Shown in pieces: positions 1-9,997 of a stretch of DNA of 56,778 nt. Position 1 is the stretch's first letter. Each line of letters opens with the position of its first letter. Location: positions 1-56,778 of the IMG/VR virus record IMGVR_UViG_3300025892_000024; one strand, 5' to 3'. The position numbers were made by a program, and so were the translations under genes. The notes below the pieces were generated by a model that was not told the DNA's origin, searched no databases, and saw only the letters and a program-made list of their open reading frames with translations. This stretch comes from a virus.

Positions 1-1
1 T

Positions 2-211
2 CCAAACTCAAGGGGGCACTTACAACCAACATCGGGTCACGTGGGTTTTACGACAGGCTACGGTGAGGCTACGAATATTGGTAAAGCGATATTGGTGGCA
101 GCATCAGTCGCAACAGCATTTTCAACACCTTCTAACATTGTTGTAAAGGGGATTACAGGGGCACTAATGTTCTACGGGCTATCTGTTGCATATGAAAACA
201 TAAAGGGCTGA
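2..211 (+). CDS. Partial small membrane protein (5' end outside window)
   Basis: The reading frame is open from the window edge to a TGA at 209-211 and gives about 69 residues. A Gly/Ala-rich hydrophobic stretch (about residues 28-45) and a second one near the C-terminus (about 49-63) suggest two membrane segments, like the many small membrane proteins elsewhere in the window. It ends 4 bases before the next ATG, so it belongs to the same forward operon. No family is recognised. The N-terminal part is missing, so its true length is unknown. Confidence 0.55.
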   Translation, partial: PNSRGHLQPTSGHVGFTTGYGEATNIGKAILVAASVATAFSTPSNIVVKGITGALMFYGLSVAYENIKG

Positions 212-215
212 TAAT

Positions 216-1778
216 ATGAAAAAAAGTAATGAAGCAACTGGTATGATTATAGAGTTTCCAGATTCAATGAATTACAAGACTAAATTCCCTTACCCTGGTT
301 TTTGGACAGGCGTTTACCCAGGATTATTAACTGCAGTCGTCGAGCATACCAAACTAAGCAGACAACCAAAAGCAGTTGTTTCGGATGCTTTGAACAGATC
401 CATACAAATACTAAACGGAGAATATTCAATTTTCTTAGCAGAAAAAATGTGGAAAATAGGGGAATTGCTAAACCTTAACTCAAACTTACCAGTTCAAGGT
501 AAAATAGGTTCAGCATTAGATTACATCAAAGACAGTCCAGATGGCGGAAGAATGGAAATCGCCGCTAAAGTGTTTGAACCTGCTTTGATGCATATGATTA
601 ATCAAAACTCTGGTGCATCAAACTCTGAAATGAATCTTAACCAATTTTCTAATGAATTGAGCCAGTTGAGGAATCAGCAAATAAGATTGAACACAAGCTT
701 GGCTCAAATAGAAGCTGCTACTCCAAGAGAAATAGAAGTGATAGAAAAAGAAAGGGAATGCCAATCTCGCTCCCGAAGAGTTGAAATTTTAGCTACCGAA
801 CTTAATCAATTACAAACAACAATAACCGCTTTGCAGGCAAGTGACGCAGAGCTAAAATCAATGGAACGTGAATTGAGGCAATTGAATGGGGAAAGAAAAA
901 TGTTAGAAGCTAACATGTCCTCAAACAACGCTCAAAGATATGCGAATGTAAAGCAAAGAATCGAAAACATAGGACAAGTTCTTACAAAAAGCAACCTAAA
1001 TGCTGGAGTAATTCGAGATTATCAAAATTTGATTGCATACAAACAAAGTGAGTATAATCAAGAGTCTCAAGGCTACAACAAATGTGTTCAAGATGCACTA
1101 CAGATGAGAAACGCCTACACAAACGGCGTGAAAGAAGGCCAAGCAATATGGTTCCAAATAAAAACTAATACTGCACAAATAGAAGCCGCAAGCAAGTCAG
1201 TATCAAATGCACAAAATAGTTTGTCAATGTTCTCTACTGACGACACAAGAAACTTAGTAAAGGTATGGACGGCACATCTATCGGCAAGCACATCTGAAAT
1301 CGAAGGCGGATTGTTTACATCTAAATATCAAGCAACAGTAGCGGTAAGTGGAATGCCCCAAGCAATGTTAGCAGAATCTCTACCAATAGATCCAAGCGTC
1401 ATCCGAGACTTCGAAGACTACAATACGGCATTGACAGACATTTCAGATGACATTTCAGATGAAGAGTATGACTTATTGGATGAAATAGGCAGATTAGGTC
1501 TTGCTATGTCCTATGTGCCAGGTCCGGCAAGACTCACTGCAATTAAGGGTATGAGGAAGAGAAACAGATTCCTTGGATACCGCAACTTAATTGAAGAAAT
1601 ATTATCACAAGGGCAGAAACTAGACACCAGAACCCAAATGGAACTACTCAACTTGGGCATTGGTCCAGCAGATGTTCAAATCGGAATTCAAACAACAGAT
1701 GAATTGATGGAAATGAGAGAGCTGATTAGGCACTTAGCCGATTCACGCTTGAACTTCAAATACGGGGGTGCAAATTAA
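216..1778 (+). CDS. Coiled-coil protein of unknown function (520 aa)
   Basis: I do not recognise a family. Residues about 1-135 look globular. Residues about 140-300 are rich in Gln, Glu, Leu and Asn with heptad-like spacing and should form a long coiled coil. The C-terminal third (about 360-520) is again globular, with an acidic Asp/Glu run near residues 400-425. There is no signal peptide or clear membrane segment. The stop overlaps the next start by one base (TAATG at 1776-1780), indicating coupled translation with the fibre-like gene that follows. Neighbours suggest a structural or assembly role, which is inference only. Confidence 0.8.
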   Translation: MKKSNEATGMIIEFPDSMNYKTKFPYPGFWTGVYPGLLTAVVEHTKLSRQPKAVVSDALNRSIQILNGEYSIFLAEKMWKIGELLNLNSNLPVQGKIGSALDYIKDSPDGGRMEIAAKVFEPALMHMINQNSGASNSEMNLNQFSNELSQLRNQQIRLNTSLAQIEAATPREIEVIEKERECQSRSRRVEILATELNQLQTTITALQASDAELKSMERELRQLNGERKMLEANMSSNNAQRYANVKQRIENIGQVLTKSNLNAGVIRDYQNLIAYKQSEYNQESQGYNKCVQDALQMRNAYTNGVKEGQAIWFQIKTNTAQIEAASKSVSNAQNSLSMFSTDDTRNLVKVWTAHLSASTSEIEGGLFTSKYQATVAVSGMPQAMLAESLPIDPSVIRDFEDYNTALTDISDDISDEEYDLLDEIGRLGLAMSYVPGPARLTAIKGMRKRNRFLGYRNLIEEILSQGQKLDTRTQMELLNLGIGPADVQIGIQTTDELMEMRELIRHLADSRLNFKYGGAN

Positions 1779-4726
1779 TGCGAGCAGGTCTAACTATAAC
1801 GAACAGAGAAGTAAAACGAGTTGAAAAATCCTTAAATGCCTTAGAAAAAAGGTATGCGAAAGGTAAAGTCCCGCAAGAAACATACACTATGGAGAAGGGC
1901 AGACTTCTTTCAGAACTAAACAGACCGAGGGCTGAAAGAAGCAATTTGTCACGTAATCCTAAAGCATGGTGGAAGAGAAATGAAGTGAATTTATCAGCCG
2001 CACCGGTTGGTTATTGGAATCATCACAGTCGGAATACAGTCGGCCATCGAAGGCCATTGGTTAACCAAAACAAAATTCGAGCAGCATTGATTAGTGATTG
2101 TGGAGATGGTTATTGGAACAGTAATGACTTCCAACAAGCAATAAGGGTCTCTGCAAATAATTCTAATGAAATCAAACAAAATGAAGCATTTGACCGCAGT
2201 TTTTTCGAAGAGACCGTAATGGCAAGCTATGTTTTAGGTAAAACAGAATCTCAAAACCTTTGGAATGAAATATCTAACTCACCACAAGTTGTTAGAGCAC
2301 TTGAAAACTTATCAAAGACAATCGACAAAACTGTGAAAAATATGATGAAAAATGGGGTATCTGAAAGCAACGCCATTCAAGCGGTACGAAACCAAGCCGT
2401 TACAAGTGGTAAAGCCATCACTTCCGCAGGGTACAATCCAGAAGATGCCGCACAACTCATCAAAATGGTTGCGTGCGGTCAAATGTCAGTCCAACAAGCG
2501 AAAAATAGCGTAGCTTTAGACATCAACAACACAAGTCACGCAGTAGCAAACGCTCCAGCAGTACCATTTAGAAACAATTTCGACCCATACGCAATGACTC
2601 CAGTAGGTAGGCCACGTAGAGGCGATCCATCGCTGAAAACATGGCAAAACAACTACAACCCGTATAACATGACTCCAACCGGCGTTTCCCTTGAAGCTCT
2701 AATGCAGAGTGCTAATCAATTACAGCAACAATTCGACTTAGAGAATAATCCTACTGCAAGAAATGAAATATCCTTTGCTTTGAACAACTTACAACAGGAA
2801 ATTAATCGCCGTCAAGAAGCATTGGATGAAACTCCTACATTCGAGACTATGACTACAATAGATGTGCCGAGCCAAGGAAGGGGATACAATCCTACCAAGA
2901 ACTACAGGGCACCTAATTCGACTATGCAACAAACAGTAAGGGCTATGGCAAATGGGCCATCTATTGCGACAGTAGTAAAAGATATCTTCACAGTTCAAGC
3001 CAATGTGTACTTCGACTGGATGAGTGGTTCTAGCATCGAATTCCTAGATAATGGGACATACAAGAGTGCCGACAGGAATTCAAACCCTGTAGCAGTATTC
3101 CCAAAGGGTGAGTGGACAATATTCGCCCAATCGAAGTCTAGCTTACCAACAATGAAGCAAATAAAACAAGCAATAACATACGCACTATCTTCTCCACTTT
3201 GGGCTCCAGCAGACAGGGCATACCTAGAATATCTGTCGGGTCTTACCAATTCAAAGGTTAATGAATTGGAAGCAATTGTTAACGATGTACTTCCAGTCGT
3301 GAATCAAATAAACAATTCCAACAACAATGCTATCGCAAATGTAATAAATAATTCTAACAATGCCGAACAAGTAGTGAATGAGATTGCTAACTACAAGGAA
3401 AAGTTAGACCAAATGACGACCTCGGAAGTAAGGCAACACATGTTTGAGAGGATCTATAAAATAATCAATACATTAGCTCCAATGATTCCAGTAACAGAAT
3501 TAGAATACCGCATACAAACTCCAGGCGCATTATTTGACACATACATGAGATTTGTTTCAGAACAAGAATTCGCCATGGATACAGCATTGTCTCTGCATGT
3601 GGAAGAATTGTACGGAACATTAGACACAACTCAATTAATTTCTATTGCAATTGATTTCGCCCAACAATACGGTAATAAACTAAACAGCGTTGCACAAAGG
3701 CATCTCAGGCATCTTGCAGATAGCGGATTTATGTTGCAGTTTGCTCAAAACGCCCCCTCGAAAGAGGAATACTTCATGATGGTAAAATTATTTGAAATAT
3801 TGACTAATGGTTACTTCGCAGTGATGGAAGAACTAAACTCAGTTAACAATTCCTTTAACAATAATGGAACCATGCCAAACAACTTAGTGCCCAACAACAA
3901 CAACAATCATGTTGGCAACGGCTTGCCGAATAACTTAGTCCGTAATAACGCATTACCTAACAACGTGATTAATAACATGCCACCTAACAACGGTGCACCA
4001 ATGCCACCTAACAACGGTGCACCAATGCCACCTAACAACATGCCTAACATGCCACCTAACAACGGGGCACGACCAATGCCACCTAACAACGGGGCACGAC
4101 CAATGCCACCTAACAACATGCCTAACATGCCACCTAACAACGGTGCACCAATGCCACCTAACAACATGCCTAACATGCCACCTAACAACGGTGCACCAAT
4201 GCCACCTAACAAAAACATACCGAACAATAATTTATTCATTGAACACAAACATTGGTCGGCAGATGGAAATACCGTCGTTTATGCAAAGAATTCAGAAATG
4301 AACAAGTCATTGCACAACAAAGGGTATGCTCATAATAGGATGGCTAACAATCCAAGAAACAATCCTCCGGAAAATAATTCGCCAAAGCCAACTCCCTTCC
4401 CAGGAAGACCAGCGCCCCCGACTAGGCCTGTGATGCCCGGCAGTGGCGGCAACAGCGGCCTTGTGCCAATATCGCCAAACGGCGGAGGCGGTTTTTCTTT
4501 TAGACCTGGATTCGGAATGTCGGTATCAACAACAACTTCTACTTCCTCATCTCACCCTAACAACATGCCGGCAAGCGTTCTTGCTACAAGCAGGGCAACA
4601 AATAAATTGAGTCAAAGCTTCCTAAGAGGGACATTGGGGCTATCGACATCAACAAGCACCTCCAGTTCTTCGAGCCACCCGAGACATTTGCCAAACGATC
4701 CAAGGACAACATTCAGAACTTATTGA
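1778..4726 (+). CDS. Asn/Pro-repeat fibre-like structural protein (982 aa)
   Basis: The first 700 residues are rich in Asn, Gln and Ala. Residues about 734-812 are a low-complexity tandem repeat built from the units MPPNNGA and MPNMPPNN. Then comes a short His/Tyr-containing segment (about 823-850), a Pro-rich stretch with an NNPPENN motif, and a Gly/Ser/Thr-rich tail in which a Ser/Thr run ending in SSHP occurs twice about 60 residues apart. This is typical of extended surface or fibre proteins. The segment after the repeat, with a Leu-His-x-x-Gly-Tyr signature, resembles the C-terminus of the gene at 38,454, which also follows Asn-Pro repeats. No catalytic motif is seen. A particle-surface role is inferred. 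Confidence 0.8.
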   Translation: MRAGLTITNREVKRVEKSLNALEKRYAKGKVPQETYTMEKGRLLSELNRPRAERSNLSRNPKAWWKRNEVNLSAAPVGYWNHHSRNTVGHRRPLVNQNKIRAALISDCGDGYWNSNDFQQAIRVSANNSNEIKQNEAFDRSFFEETVMASYVLGKTESQNLWNEISNSPQVVRALENLSKTIDKTVKNMMKNGVSESNAIQAVRNQAVTSGKAITSAGYNPEDAAQLIKMVACGQMSVQQAKNSVALDINNTSHAVANAPAVPFRNNFDPYAMTPVGRPRRGDPSLKTWQNNYNPYNMTPTGVSLEALMQSANQLQQQFDLENNPTARNEISFALNNLQQEINRRQEALDETPTFETMTTIDVPSQGRGYNPTKNYRAPNSTMQQTVRAMANGPSIATVVKDIFTVQANVYFDWMSGSSIEFLDNGTYKSADRNSNPVAVFPKGEWTIFAQSKSSLPTMKQIKQAITYALSSPLWAPADRAYLEYLSGLTNSKVNELEAIVNDVLPVVNQINNSNNNAIANVINNSNNAEQVVNEIANYKEKLDQMTTSEVRQHMFERIYKIINTLAPMIPVTELEYRIQTPGALFDTYMRFVSEQEFAMDTALSLHVEELYGTLDTTQLISIAIDFAQQYGNKLNSVAQRHLRHLADSGFMLQFAQNAPSKEEYFMMVKLFEILTNGYFAVMEELNSVNNSFNNNGTMPNNLVPNNNNNHVGNGLPNNLVRNNALPNNVINNMPPNNGAPMPPNNGAPMPPNNMPNMPPNNGARPMPPNNGARPMPPNNMPNMPPNNGAPMPPNNMPNMPPNNGAPMPPNKNIPNNNLFIEHKHWSADGNTVVYAKNSEMNKSLHNKGYAHNRMANNPRNNPPENNSPKPTPFPGRPAPPTRPVMPGSGGNSGLVPISPNGGGGFSFRPGFGMSVSTTTSTSSSHPNNMPASVLATSRATNKLSQSFLRGTLGLSTSTSTSSSSSHPRHLPNDPRTTFRTY
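3977..4213 (+). repeat. In-frame tandem repeat encoding MPPNNGA / MPNMPPNN units
   Basis: About ten copies of a core reading ATGCCACCTAACAAC are separated by GGTGCACCA, ATGCCTAAC or GGGGCACGACCA spacers. All spacers are multiples of three, so the frame is kept. The near identity of the copies at nucleotide level points to recent expansion, and copy number probably varies between strains. Confidence 0.9.
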
Positions 4727-4735
4727 GGTGATTAA

Positions 4736-7700
4736 GTGCCAATGATGAACTCAAAAACCTACTATGGGGGCTTATTGGGCCGTTCCGTGGGCGATTCACT
4801 TTCTGAATCTACACTTGCTAAATCAAGTGGAAGAGTGTCTTTATTCGAAACAGAGTCTCCATCGGGGACTAATTATGTTGTTGTGTTGGATTATGGGGAA
4901 GTCGATGCAACTTTGTTATTTCCAACTCCAAACAATCCGTCGAAATCAGGAGATGCTGAATTTACTAAGTCAGCTCCGGAGGCATTCGCTCAATTTGACG
5001 AAATGGTTGCCACTTATGGGGGAATCTCGACAGATTCTAGCGGAATTGCAGGTGTAGGTTCTTTCGAGGAATTAGATACACTTATGCTATCTCTGCCGGA
5101 ATTGCCGGAAGATATTGTAATTGAACTACAAAGAAACGGAACAGCCAATACGGGGAGACCTAAGCATGTATTAGACTTGAAATTCAGTAGTGGCTTTCTG
5201 TCTTCAATAGTTGGTCGTCCAAAGAAAGGCTTGAGAATGGCAAGGCTGTACTATGAATCATATCCGTTAGAATCCAGAATTCGTTGTTTGAAAGATATCC
5301 GTCCATCGGTGCTTCAAAATTACATGTCCGGTGAATTACTTTCATCGGTCATTATGACAAACAGGGAAAAAAGAAGCATGTATCTTGCTGTAAGAGACAC
5401 GGAACGCTTCAAAGAAATGAGTATGCCGCAAGCACTAGACAGCTTACAAACCGTTGATGCAAAACCCTCGGCAGCAATAGCGGTCAGGTTCATAGACCAA
5501 AACGGAAAATTGATTGACGGCTTGCCATATGAAATTTCTTGTAGAGGTCCAATTAATTTCCTAGAGGCCGCAACCAAAACAAACTTCGGCTCAGAGCCAG
5601 GGAACTTTTCATCGGGGAGGACTCTTATCGAAACAGGTATGTCTGGAATGGCGCACGATTCAAGTCAAGCATTATCGGGAGCCTTGATTCCTAATTGGGC
5701 GGGTAGATCTCTAAGTCCTGAATTATACTATCATCCTTTGTACAAATACCGTTCATCGGGTGGCGAAGGTATGCCGCCAGGTTCTATGAAAATATCTATT
5801 ACTACTCCAAGAAATGTCAATTCGATGGAAGATTGGGGCAACAATAGACTATTTATTTATTCCACTCCGACTGACAATACAGAAAGAAGAGAAGGAGCCC
5901 CAGTTAAAGCTGACCCGAAGACATTACTATATTCGCACAACTATAGGCTTGAAAAAGGAGGGGTAGCAGAAAGAATCACAATTACAATTCCTGTATTCTT
6001 GGAGCCTTTACCCATGCATTTGATTGAAATGCCTCCAGGTTCCGGAAGAATAGTTTCGCTTTGGTCTGTTACTCAGGACATGGGGGCGATACCGTCTCAT
6101 CAAAAAATAAACATGCAATTCAAGGTTCTAAGGCCGAAAGCATCTGATTCTTGGGAACAAGCAGACAAAATGTTGCCGGATACAAGAGAGGGGTATGACG
6201 ATAAAACTCTACAGTATGAAGAATTTAAGAGTCCCGAAGGAAGAAAGGCATACAGGGAAGGCATATCGGAGGCTACGCCAGTTGAAGGAGTCAAATTCGC
6301 ATTGATTCCTAACGAAAACAATTCATGGGTTTCGTCTAAGAATATTGTAATCCTTTCACCAGACTATAACGGAATTATGTCAGCAGAGATAACTCCAGGA
6401 ACATATATGCTGAAAATGTTAAAACAAATCAATGCAGACGGGACATCAGCATTGAAACACATCGGAGATCCAAGCGACCCCGAATACAAACTTTCCACAA
6501 GATACGACCAACTTTCCCCAATGATGCAAAGTTCAATTGCACAAAAATATCCGGAAATGCAAATCGCAAGAAGCACAATGTTCGCACCAGAAACCATAGA
6601 AATTGGTGCGATTGAAGCGCCAGCAGGGTTCTTTTATAGAAAAACCACTGAACAAGACACTACCCCTGTCGGTATTGTAGGGGCAAGGATATCTCGAAGT
6701 GGTTCACTTAGCGATTTGAATAGCTCCGGACTAAGAAACTTTAGACTGCAACAAAACATTCCCCCGTTACTTTCAGGTAAAGAACCCGAAGCCGGAAGCA
6801 TATACGACTTGATGGGAATTGAGTTTCCCACAATAGATGCAGGCTGGCCTTCTGGAGAAACAGACAATACCGACGATAGATTCTTTGATACAATGACTAT
6901 ATTCCTTGCTCAAGATTCAATTGTTGATTTGTCTATGCTACAATCCTTTGAACAAAGATATGAGGCTGAAAGAGACACAGGCTCAAATATGATTACAAGG
7001 CTAGTACCGCCTAAAATCGGGGAAGCAATTGAATACAATGGCTACATAATTGAGCATTTGATGTTTGATACTTCCGTTGGCCCTGATTTGTTAGACCAAA
7101 AATCAGCATTTACGGGCGGAATACATGAATACAACATGGGCAAAATTACTTCTCCATTCTATGATGTAGGGGTTATTAGGTGCATGGTATTCTATCCTAA
7201 AAGCGGAGTTATGAGGCGAAAAATGGTTGTTACAGAAAATGAAAACCTCAAAGTAAACCCTAACTTAATGACTGCTGCAATATACGCATCTGGAGGGTGG
7301 AATACTTTGACTGAGCAAAAGACAAGGATATACCATTTCGAGGTGAAATCTTCTCCAGAAGGTGCAGTATTATCGGGGCGCTGGGTTCCATTAGAGACTA
7401 TAGGGGAATATGCAATGGGCATCACTCCAGAAAGCGTTGCATTCGAGCGCATCATTGACTCTATCAAGAAGGGGGGCATGCCAATACGTGAATCTCCTAA
7501 ATGGAATCAATTTTGGAGCGTTACTGCAGACGCATGGATATATGACGCAGCATCTGTGGTTGTGACAGGTCAAGGTGATGCACCGACCTTAGATGCTAAT
7601 AGCGTCAGCCCGTTTGCAGAGTTATGGGCATCAGCAAGTCAAACTTCATATGACAGGTTTGCAGGTTCAATAGGTAAGATGGAAAATGAGTTAGGGGAAG

Positions 7701-7774
7701 TTATGGACATACTTTCTGCCCCTAATCCCGATTATGGCGATTTAGATGATGATTTAGGATTCGTGGAGGGCTAA
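4736..7774 (+). CDS. Large protein of unknown function (1012 aa), probably structural
   Basis: The start is GTG at 4736, supported by a GAGGTGAT Shine-Dalgarno at 4725-4732; two in-frame ATGs follow at 4742 and 4745. There is no membrane segment and no motif I recognise. The composition is that of a soluble, beta-rich protein with many Gly, Ser, Pro and Thr residues and an acidic C-terminus (Asp/Glu run at about 995-1012). It is followed within 3 bases by a small membrane protein gene. Size and position among fibre-like and membrane genes suggest a virion component, but nothing in the sequence proves it. Confidence 0.8.
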   Translation: MPMMNSKTYYGGLLGRSVGDSLSESTLAKSSGRVSLFETESPSGTNYVVVLDYGEVDATLLFPTPNNPSKSGDAEFTKSAPEAFAQFDEMVATYGGISTDSSGIAGVGSFEELDTLMLSLPELPEDIVIELQRNGTANTGRPKHVLDLKFSSGFLSSIVGRPKKGLRMARLYYESYPLESRIRCLKDIRPSVLQNYMSGELLSSVIMTNREKRSMYLAVRDTERFKEMSMPQALDSLQTVDAKPSAAIAVRFIDQNGKLIDGLPYEISCRGPINFLEAATKTNFGSEPGNFSSGRTLIETGMSGMAHDSSQALSGALIPNWAGRSLSPELYYHPLYKYRSSGGEGMPPGSMKISITTPRNVNSMEDWGNNRLFIYSTPTDNTERREGAPVKADPKTLLYSHNYRLEKGGVAERITITIPVFLEPLPMHLIEMPPGSGRIVSLWSVTQDMGAIPSHQKINMQFKVLRPKASDSWEQADKMLPDTREGYDDKTLQYEEFKSPEGRKAYREGISEATPVEGVKFALIPNENNSWVSSKNIVILSPDYNGIMSAEITPGTYMLKMLKQINADGTSALKHIGDPSDPEYKLSTRYDQLSPMMQSSIAQKYPEMQIARSTMFAPETIEIGAIEAPAGFFYRKTTEQDTTPVGIVGARISRSGSLSDLNSSGLRNFRLQQNIPPLLSGKEPEAGSIYDLMGIEFPTIDAGWPSGETDNTDDRFFDTMTIFLAQDSIVDLSMLQSFEQRYEAERDTGSNMITRLVPPKIGEAIEYNGYIIEHLMFDTSVGPDLLDQKSAFTGGIHEYNMGKITSPFYDVGVIRCMVFYPKSGVMRRKMVVTENENLKVNPNLMTAAIYASGGWNTLTEQKTRIYHFEVKSSPEGAVLSGRWVPLETIGEYAMGITPESVAFERIIDSIKKGGMPIRESPKWNQFWSVTADAWIYDAASVVVTGQGDAPTLDANSVSPFAELWASASQTSYDRFAGSIGKMENELGEVMDILSAPNPDYGDLDDDLGFVEG

Positions 7775-7777
7775 TAG

Positions 7778-8107
7778 ATGGTAAAGACACGAACTGGCAA
7801 AAAGAAATCCCGAATTGAGCGAGGAATAAATGTTTTGACTAGCGATAGGAAAACCACTCAAACCAAAGTAGCCTTCCTTAGCAACATAGCTTTAGCAGGG
7901 CTTTCTACCGCAGGTATTGGTACAACTATTGGCTTATTGTTAAAAGACAACAATAACACATTACAAGAAATAGCAGCCTTCGGATTATTTTCAATACTGG
8001 CATTCGGTCAGTATTCTGAAATTAATTTCAAAACCGGAAAGAACTATTATTGGTTATATGACCCAGGTTCTCCCGGTGATTTACGAAAAAGGGGGGTATC
8101 AAATTGA
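7778..8107 (+). CDS. Small two-span membrane protein (109 aa)
   Basis: A basic N-terminus (residues 1-30) is followed by hydrophobic segments at about 31-55 and 62-79 and a short polar tail. It starts 3 bases after the previous stop and overlaps the next gene by 4 bases (TTGA), so it is translationally coupled. It looks like one of a series of small membrane proteins interspersed with beta-rich proteins. A virion membrane protein is plausible; no family is recognised. Confidence 0.75.
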   Translation: MVKTRTGKKKSRIERGINVLTSDRKTTQTKVAFLSNIALAGLSTAGIGTTIGLLLKDNNNTLQEIAAFGLFSILAFGQYSEINFKTGKNYYWLYDPGSPGDLRKRGVSN

Positions 8108-8871
8108 ATAGAAATTTAGCAGGTGTCACGCTACCAAACGAATACCAACTAGCGTTGAGGGAATGGACATTAGAAAGTAAGCAACGGAAAAAAGCAATCG
8201 AAGAAAATCCAGATGACCTTTCACTTCCTTCTCCAAGAGGATTCTATGCTTACTCTTTAGATCCAAGGGGGGACGGTGCCCCAACTTCTGTAGACTCGGC
8301 TAACACTGGCAAACTTGATGGCAATAGCGACTTAAACTCGGATGCATTAGTACTTGAAAATTGGTGGACTCAAGAAGAAGCAGGCAGAAATGAAAGAATG
8401 ATTCAGCAGTATTTATTGATGAAAAGAGATGACATAGCACAAGCAGAGGGTTTTGTCAACAAGGCAGTAGCAACAGTAGACTATTCGCTTGAAACTATTA
8501 GTCCAGATGCTTATGTCAAAACTGCTATGTCAGATTATGTGCCTAATCCTTTCAATGTTTTCATGGACGGTGATGGAAACAGAACCGACCCAGCCGACAC
8601 AGAAAACTTTTGGAAGCGAACGGGTCAAGTCGCAGGCCAAGGCCTGTTAGGTTATGCTTTGATGGGTGTAGCCGTTTTTGGTGTTGCCAAATTTTCACCA
8701 TTTTTTGTTGAAAGGGGCATGGAAGTTGTCGAAACCATGGTTGTAGGTACTTTTGAAATTGTGGGTTCTGCTATAACACAGGTCCGTGGAATCTTGAAAG
8801 CCCCGTTTATGAAGTCCGAAGAAGAGTTAGAACAATTCAATAAAAGTAGACGGATTAGGAGAAGTGGTTAA
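8104..8871 (+). CDS. Membrane-anchored protein (255 aa), TTG start
   Basis: The TTG start lies inside the stop of the previous gene (TTGA at 8104-8107) and has a run of Gs at 8092-8097 as Shine-Dalgarno. The first 175 residues are polar and Trp/Asp-rich. A hydrophobic segment at about 178-201 is followed by an amphipathic stretch and a basic C-terminus, so this is a C-terminally anchored protein. The gene at 9998 has the same plan (long soluble N-terminus, hydrophobic C-terminal quarter) and the two flank a beta-rich gene, which suggests a structural set. Confidence 0.75.
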   Translation: MNRNLAGVTLPNEYQLALREWTLESKQRKKAIEENPDDLSLPSPRGFYAYSLDPRGDGAPTSVDSANTGKLDGNSDLNSDALVLENWWTQEEAGRNERMIQQYLLMKRDDIAQAEGFVNKAVATVDYSLETISPDAYVKTAMSDYVPNPFNVFMDGDGNRTDPADTENFWKRTGQVAGQGLLGYALMGVAVFGVAKFSPFFVERGMEVVETMVVGTFEIVGSAITQVRGILKAPFMKSEEELEQFNKSRRIRRSG

Positions 8872-9546
8872 ATGGCAAACGATATATTTGAAAAATTTAC
8901 AGTAGGCGGACTTGGAAACGGTAATGGTCGAGGTGCATCTTTGATGTGTTTTAGCGGGCAAATTTTGCTGACAAATCCATCCGTTGCTGCCTCACAAGCG
9001 GGACAAACCCCTCCTCGGTGGCATGTTTCTCCAGACGGTGTAATTACCTCGACTAATGCAGATGCAGAAGCTTTAGTTATGACGCATGGTTCCGGAGTAG
9101 TAGAGCTTAGATTTATCGACCTCGATGGTACGGGAACTGATGCGGAAGGTTCAGTTGGACAACTAAGTTTTTACCTAGGTTCAACAACAGACCCCGATGA
9201 CTATTTTACAGAAAACAATGCCACAACCAGGAGGTCTGTGGCGGATTCTGGACACGCACACGTAATCGGCGCTTGGGCGATTGGAGGGTTCGATATCGGC
9301 GGCACAACTTATGACGGAACGGTTAATGCGGCGGTAGACATGATAGCGCCTATGGGTCTAGATATAATGGATTCCAACAAAATAACATTTAATATCGGAG
9401 CACCGTATGAACAAGAAGGCGGTACACAAATTCCGATTCAGCATACGCCAACACTGCTAAAGTTTTCAGTAATTGTACTTACGGCATCCGATGGGATAAT
9501 TTCAACAGACTTATGGAGGGGAAGACATCTTACAAAATCGGATTAA
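8872..9546 (+). CDS. Beta-rich capsid-like protein, paralogue family A (224 aa)
   Basis: One of four window paralogues (with 39614, 40520 and 43395) that share an N-terminal Phe-Thr-x-Gly-Gly-Leu motif followed by a Gly/Asn-rich stretch, a central Asp-Gly-Val motif, and a C-terminal Pro-Tyr-Glu-x-Glu-Gly-Gly-Thr-Gln-Ile motif near residues 179-188. The composition (Gly, Thr, Asp, Val; no long helices) fits a jelly-roll or other beta-sandwich. Repeated pairing with membrane proteins makes a capsid or decoration protein the best guess. The fold is inferred, not seen. It starts directly after the upstream stop. Confidence 0.8.
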   Translation: MANDIFEKFTVGGLGNGNGRGASLMCFSGQILLTNPSVAASQAGQTPPRWHVSPDGVITSTNADAEALVMTHGSGVVELRFIDLDGTGTDAEGSVGQLSFYLGSTTDPDDYFTENNATTRRSVADSGHAHVIGAWAIGGFDIGGTTYDGTVNAAVDMIAPMGLDIMDSNKITFNIGAPYEQEGGTQIPIQHTPTLLKFSVIVLTASDGIISTDLWRGRHLTKSD

Positions 9547-9556
9547 TCCTAATTAC

Positions 9557-9991
9557 ATGGTGAAATACGATCTTAACAGATTGCAAACTAATACTGCAAG
9601 GATGCAACAAGCAATGCCGAGAGGCCCATCCTTGCCGGAATGGGCGAAAAGCAAACTGACCCAAGCCCGTTCTCACATAGCAAATGTAGCTAATTATCAA
9701 CAATCTAAACTAGGTTACACGTTTGGGGCTACTTCAACTCAAACTGCAGCATTAGCAACATTGGCAGTCGGAATATTAGGAACTGTTGCACTTAATAAAG
9801 GTAGTAAAAACAAAAAATTAGGAAAAATTCTCCAGCAAGGCGGAGCCTTGACAGGAGTTGTAGTAGCATCTGTGGGAGGCAGTGTATTTTCATCTGGTCT
9901 AAACGACGCATCAGTTCCAAAAGGAGTGCTAGGGGCAATCTTAATCGCTGTGGGCGGCAACTTTGTCATGAAATCTGCTGGTAAGTGGTGA
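9557..9991 (+). CDS. Three-span membrane protein (144 aa)
   Basis: A polar, basic N-terminus of about 58 residues precedes hydrophobic, Gly/Ala-rich segments at about 62-80, 95-113 and 121-138. It follows the family A beta protein by 10 bases, the same beta-then-membrane arrangement seen after 40520 and 43395. No family is recognised. A virion membrane protein is likely by context. Confidence 0.75.
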   Translation: MVKYDLNRLQTNTARMQQAMPRGPSLPEWAKSKLTQARSHIANVANYQQSKLGYTFGATSTQTAALATLAVGILGTVALNKGSKNKKLGKILQQGGALTGVVVASVGGSVFSSGLNDASVPKGVLGAILIAVGGNFVMKSAGKW

Positions 9992-9997
9992 TGGTAC

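Noticed and set aside
3977-4213. Tandem repeat considered as a CRISPR array
   Set aside because: Units are contiguous, in frame and without unique spacers.
3907-4301. Reverse- and forward-strand open frames over the MPPNNGA repeat
   Set aside because: Repeat-generated frames with monotonous translations (Leu-Leu-Gly-Gly or His-Leu-Thr-Thr) and no Shine-Dalgarno.
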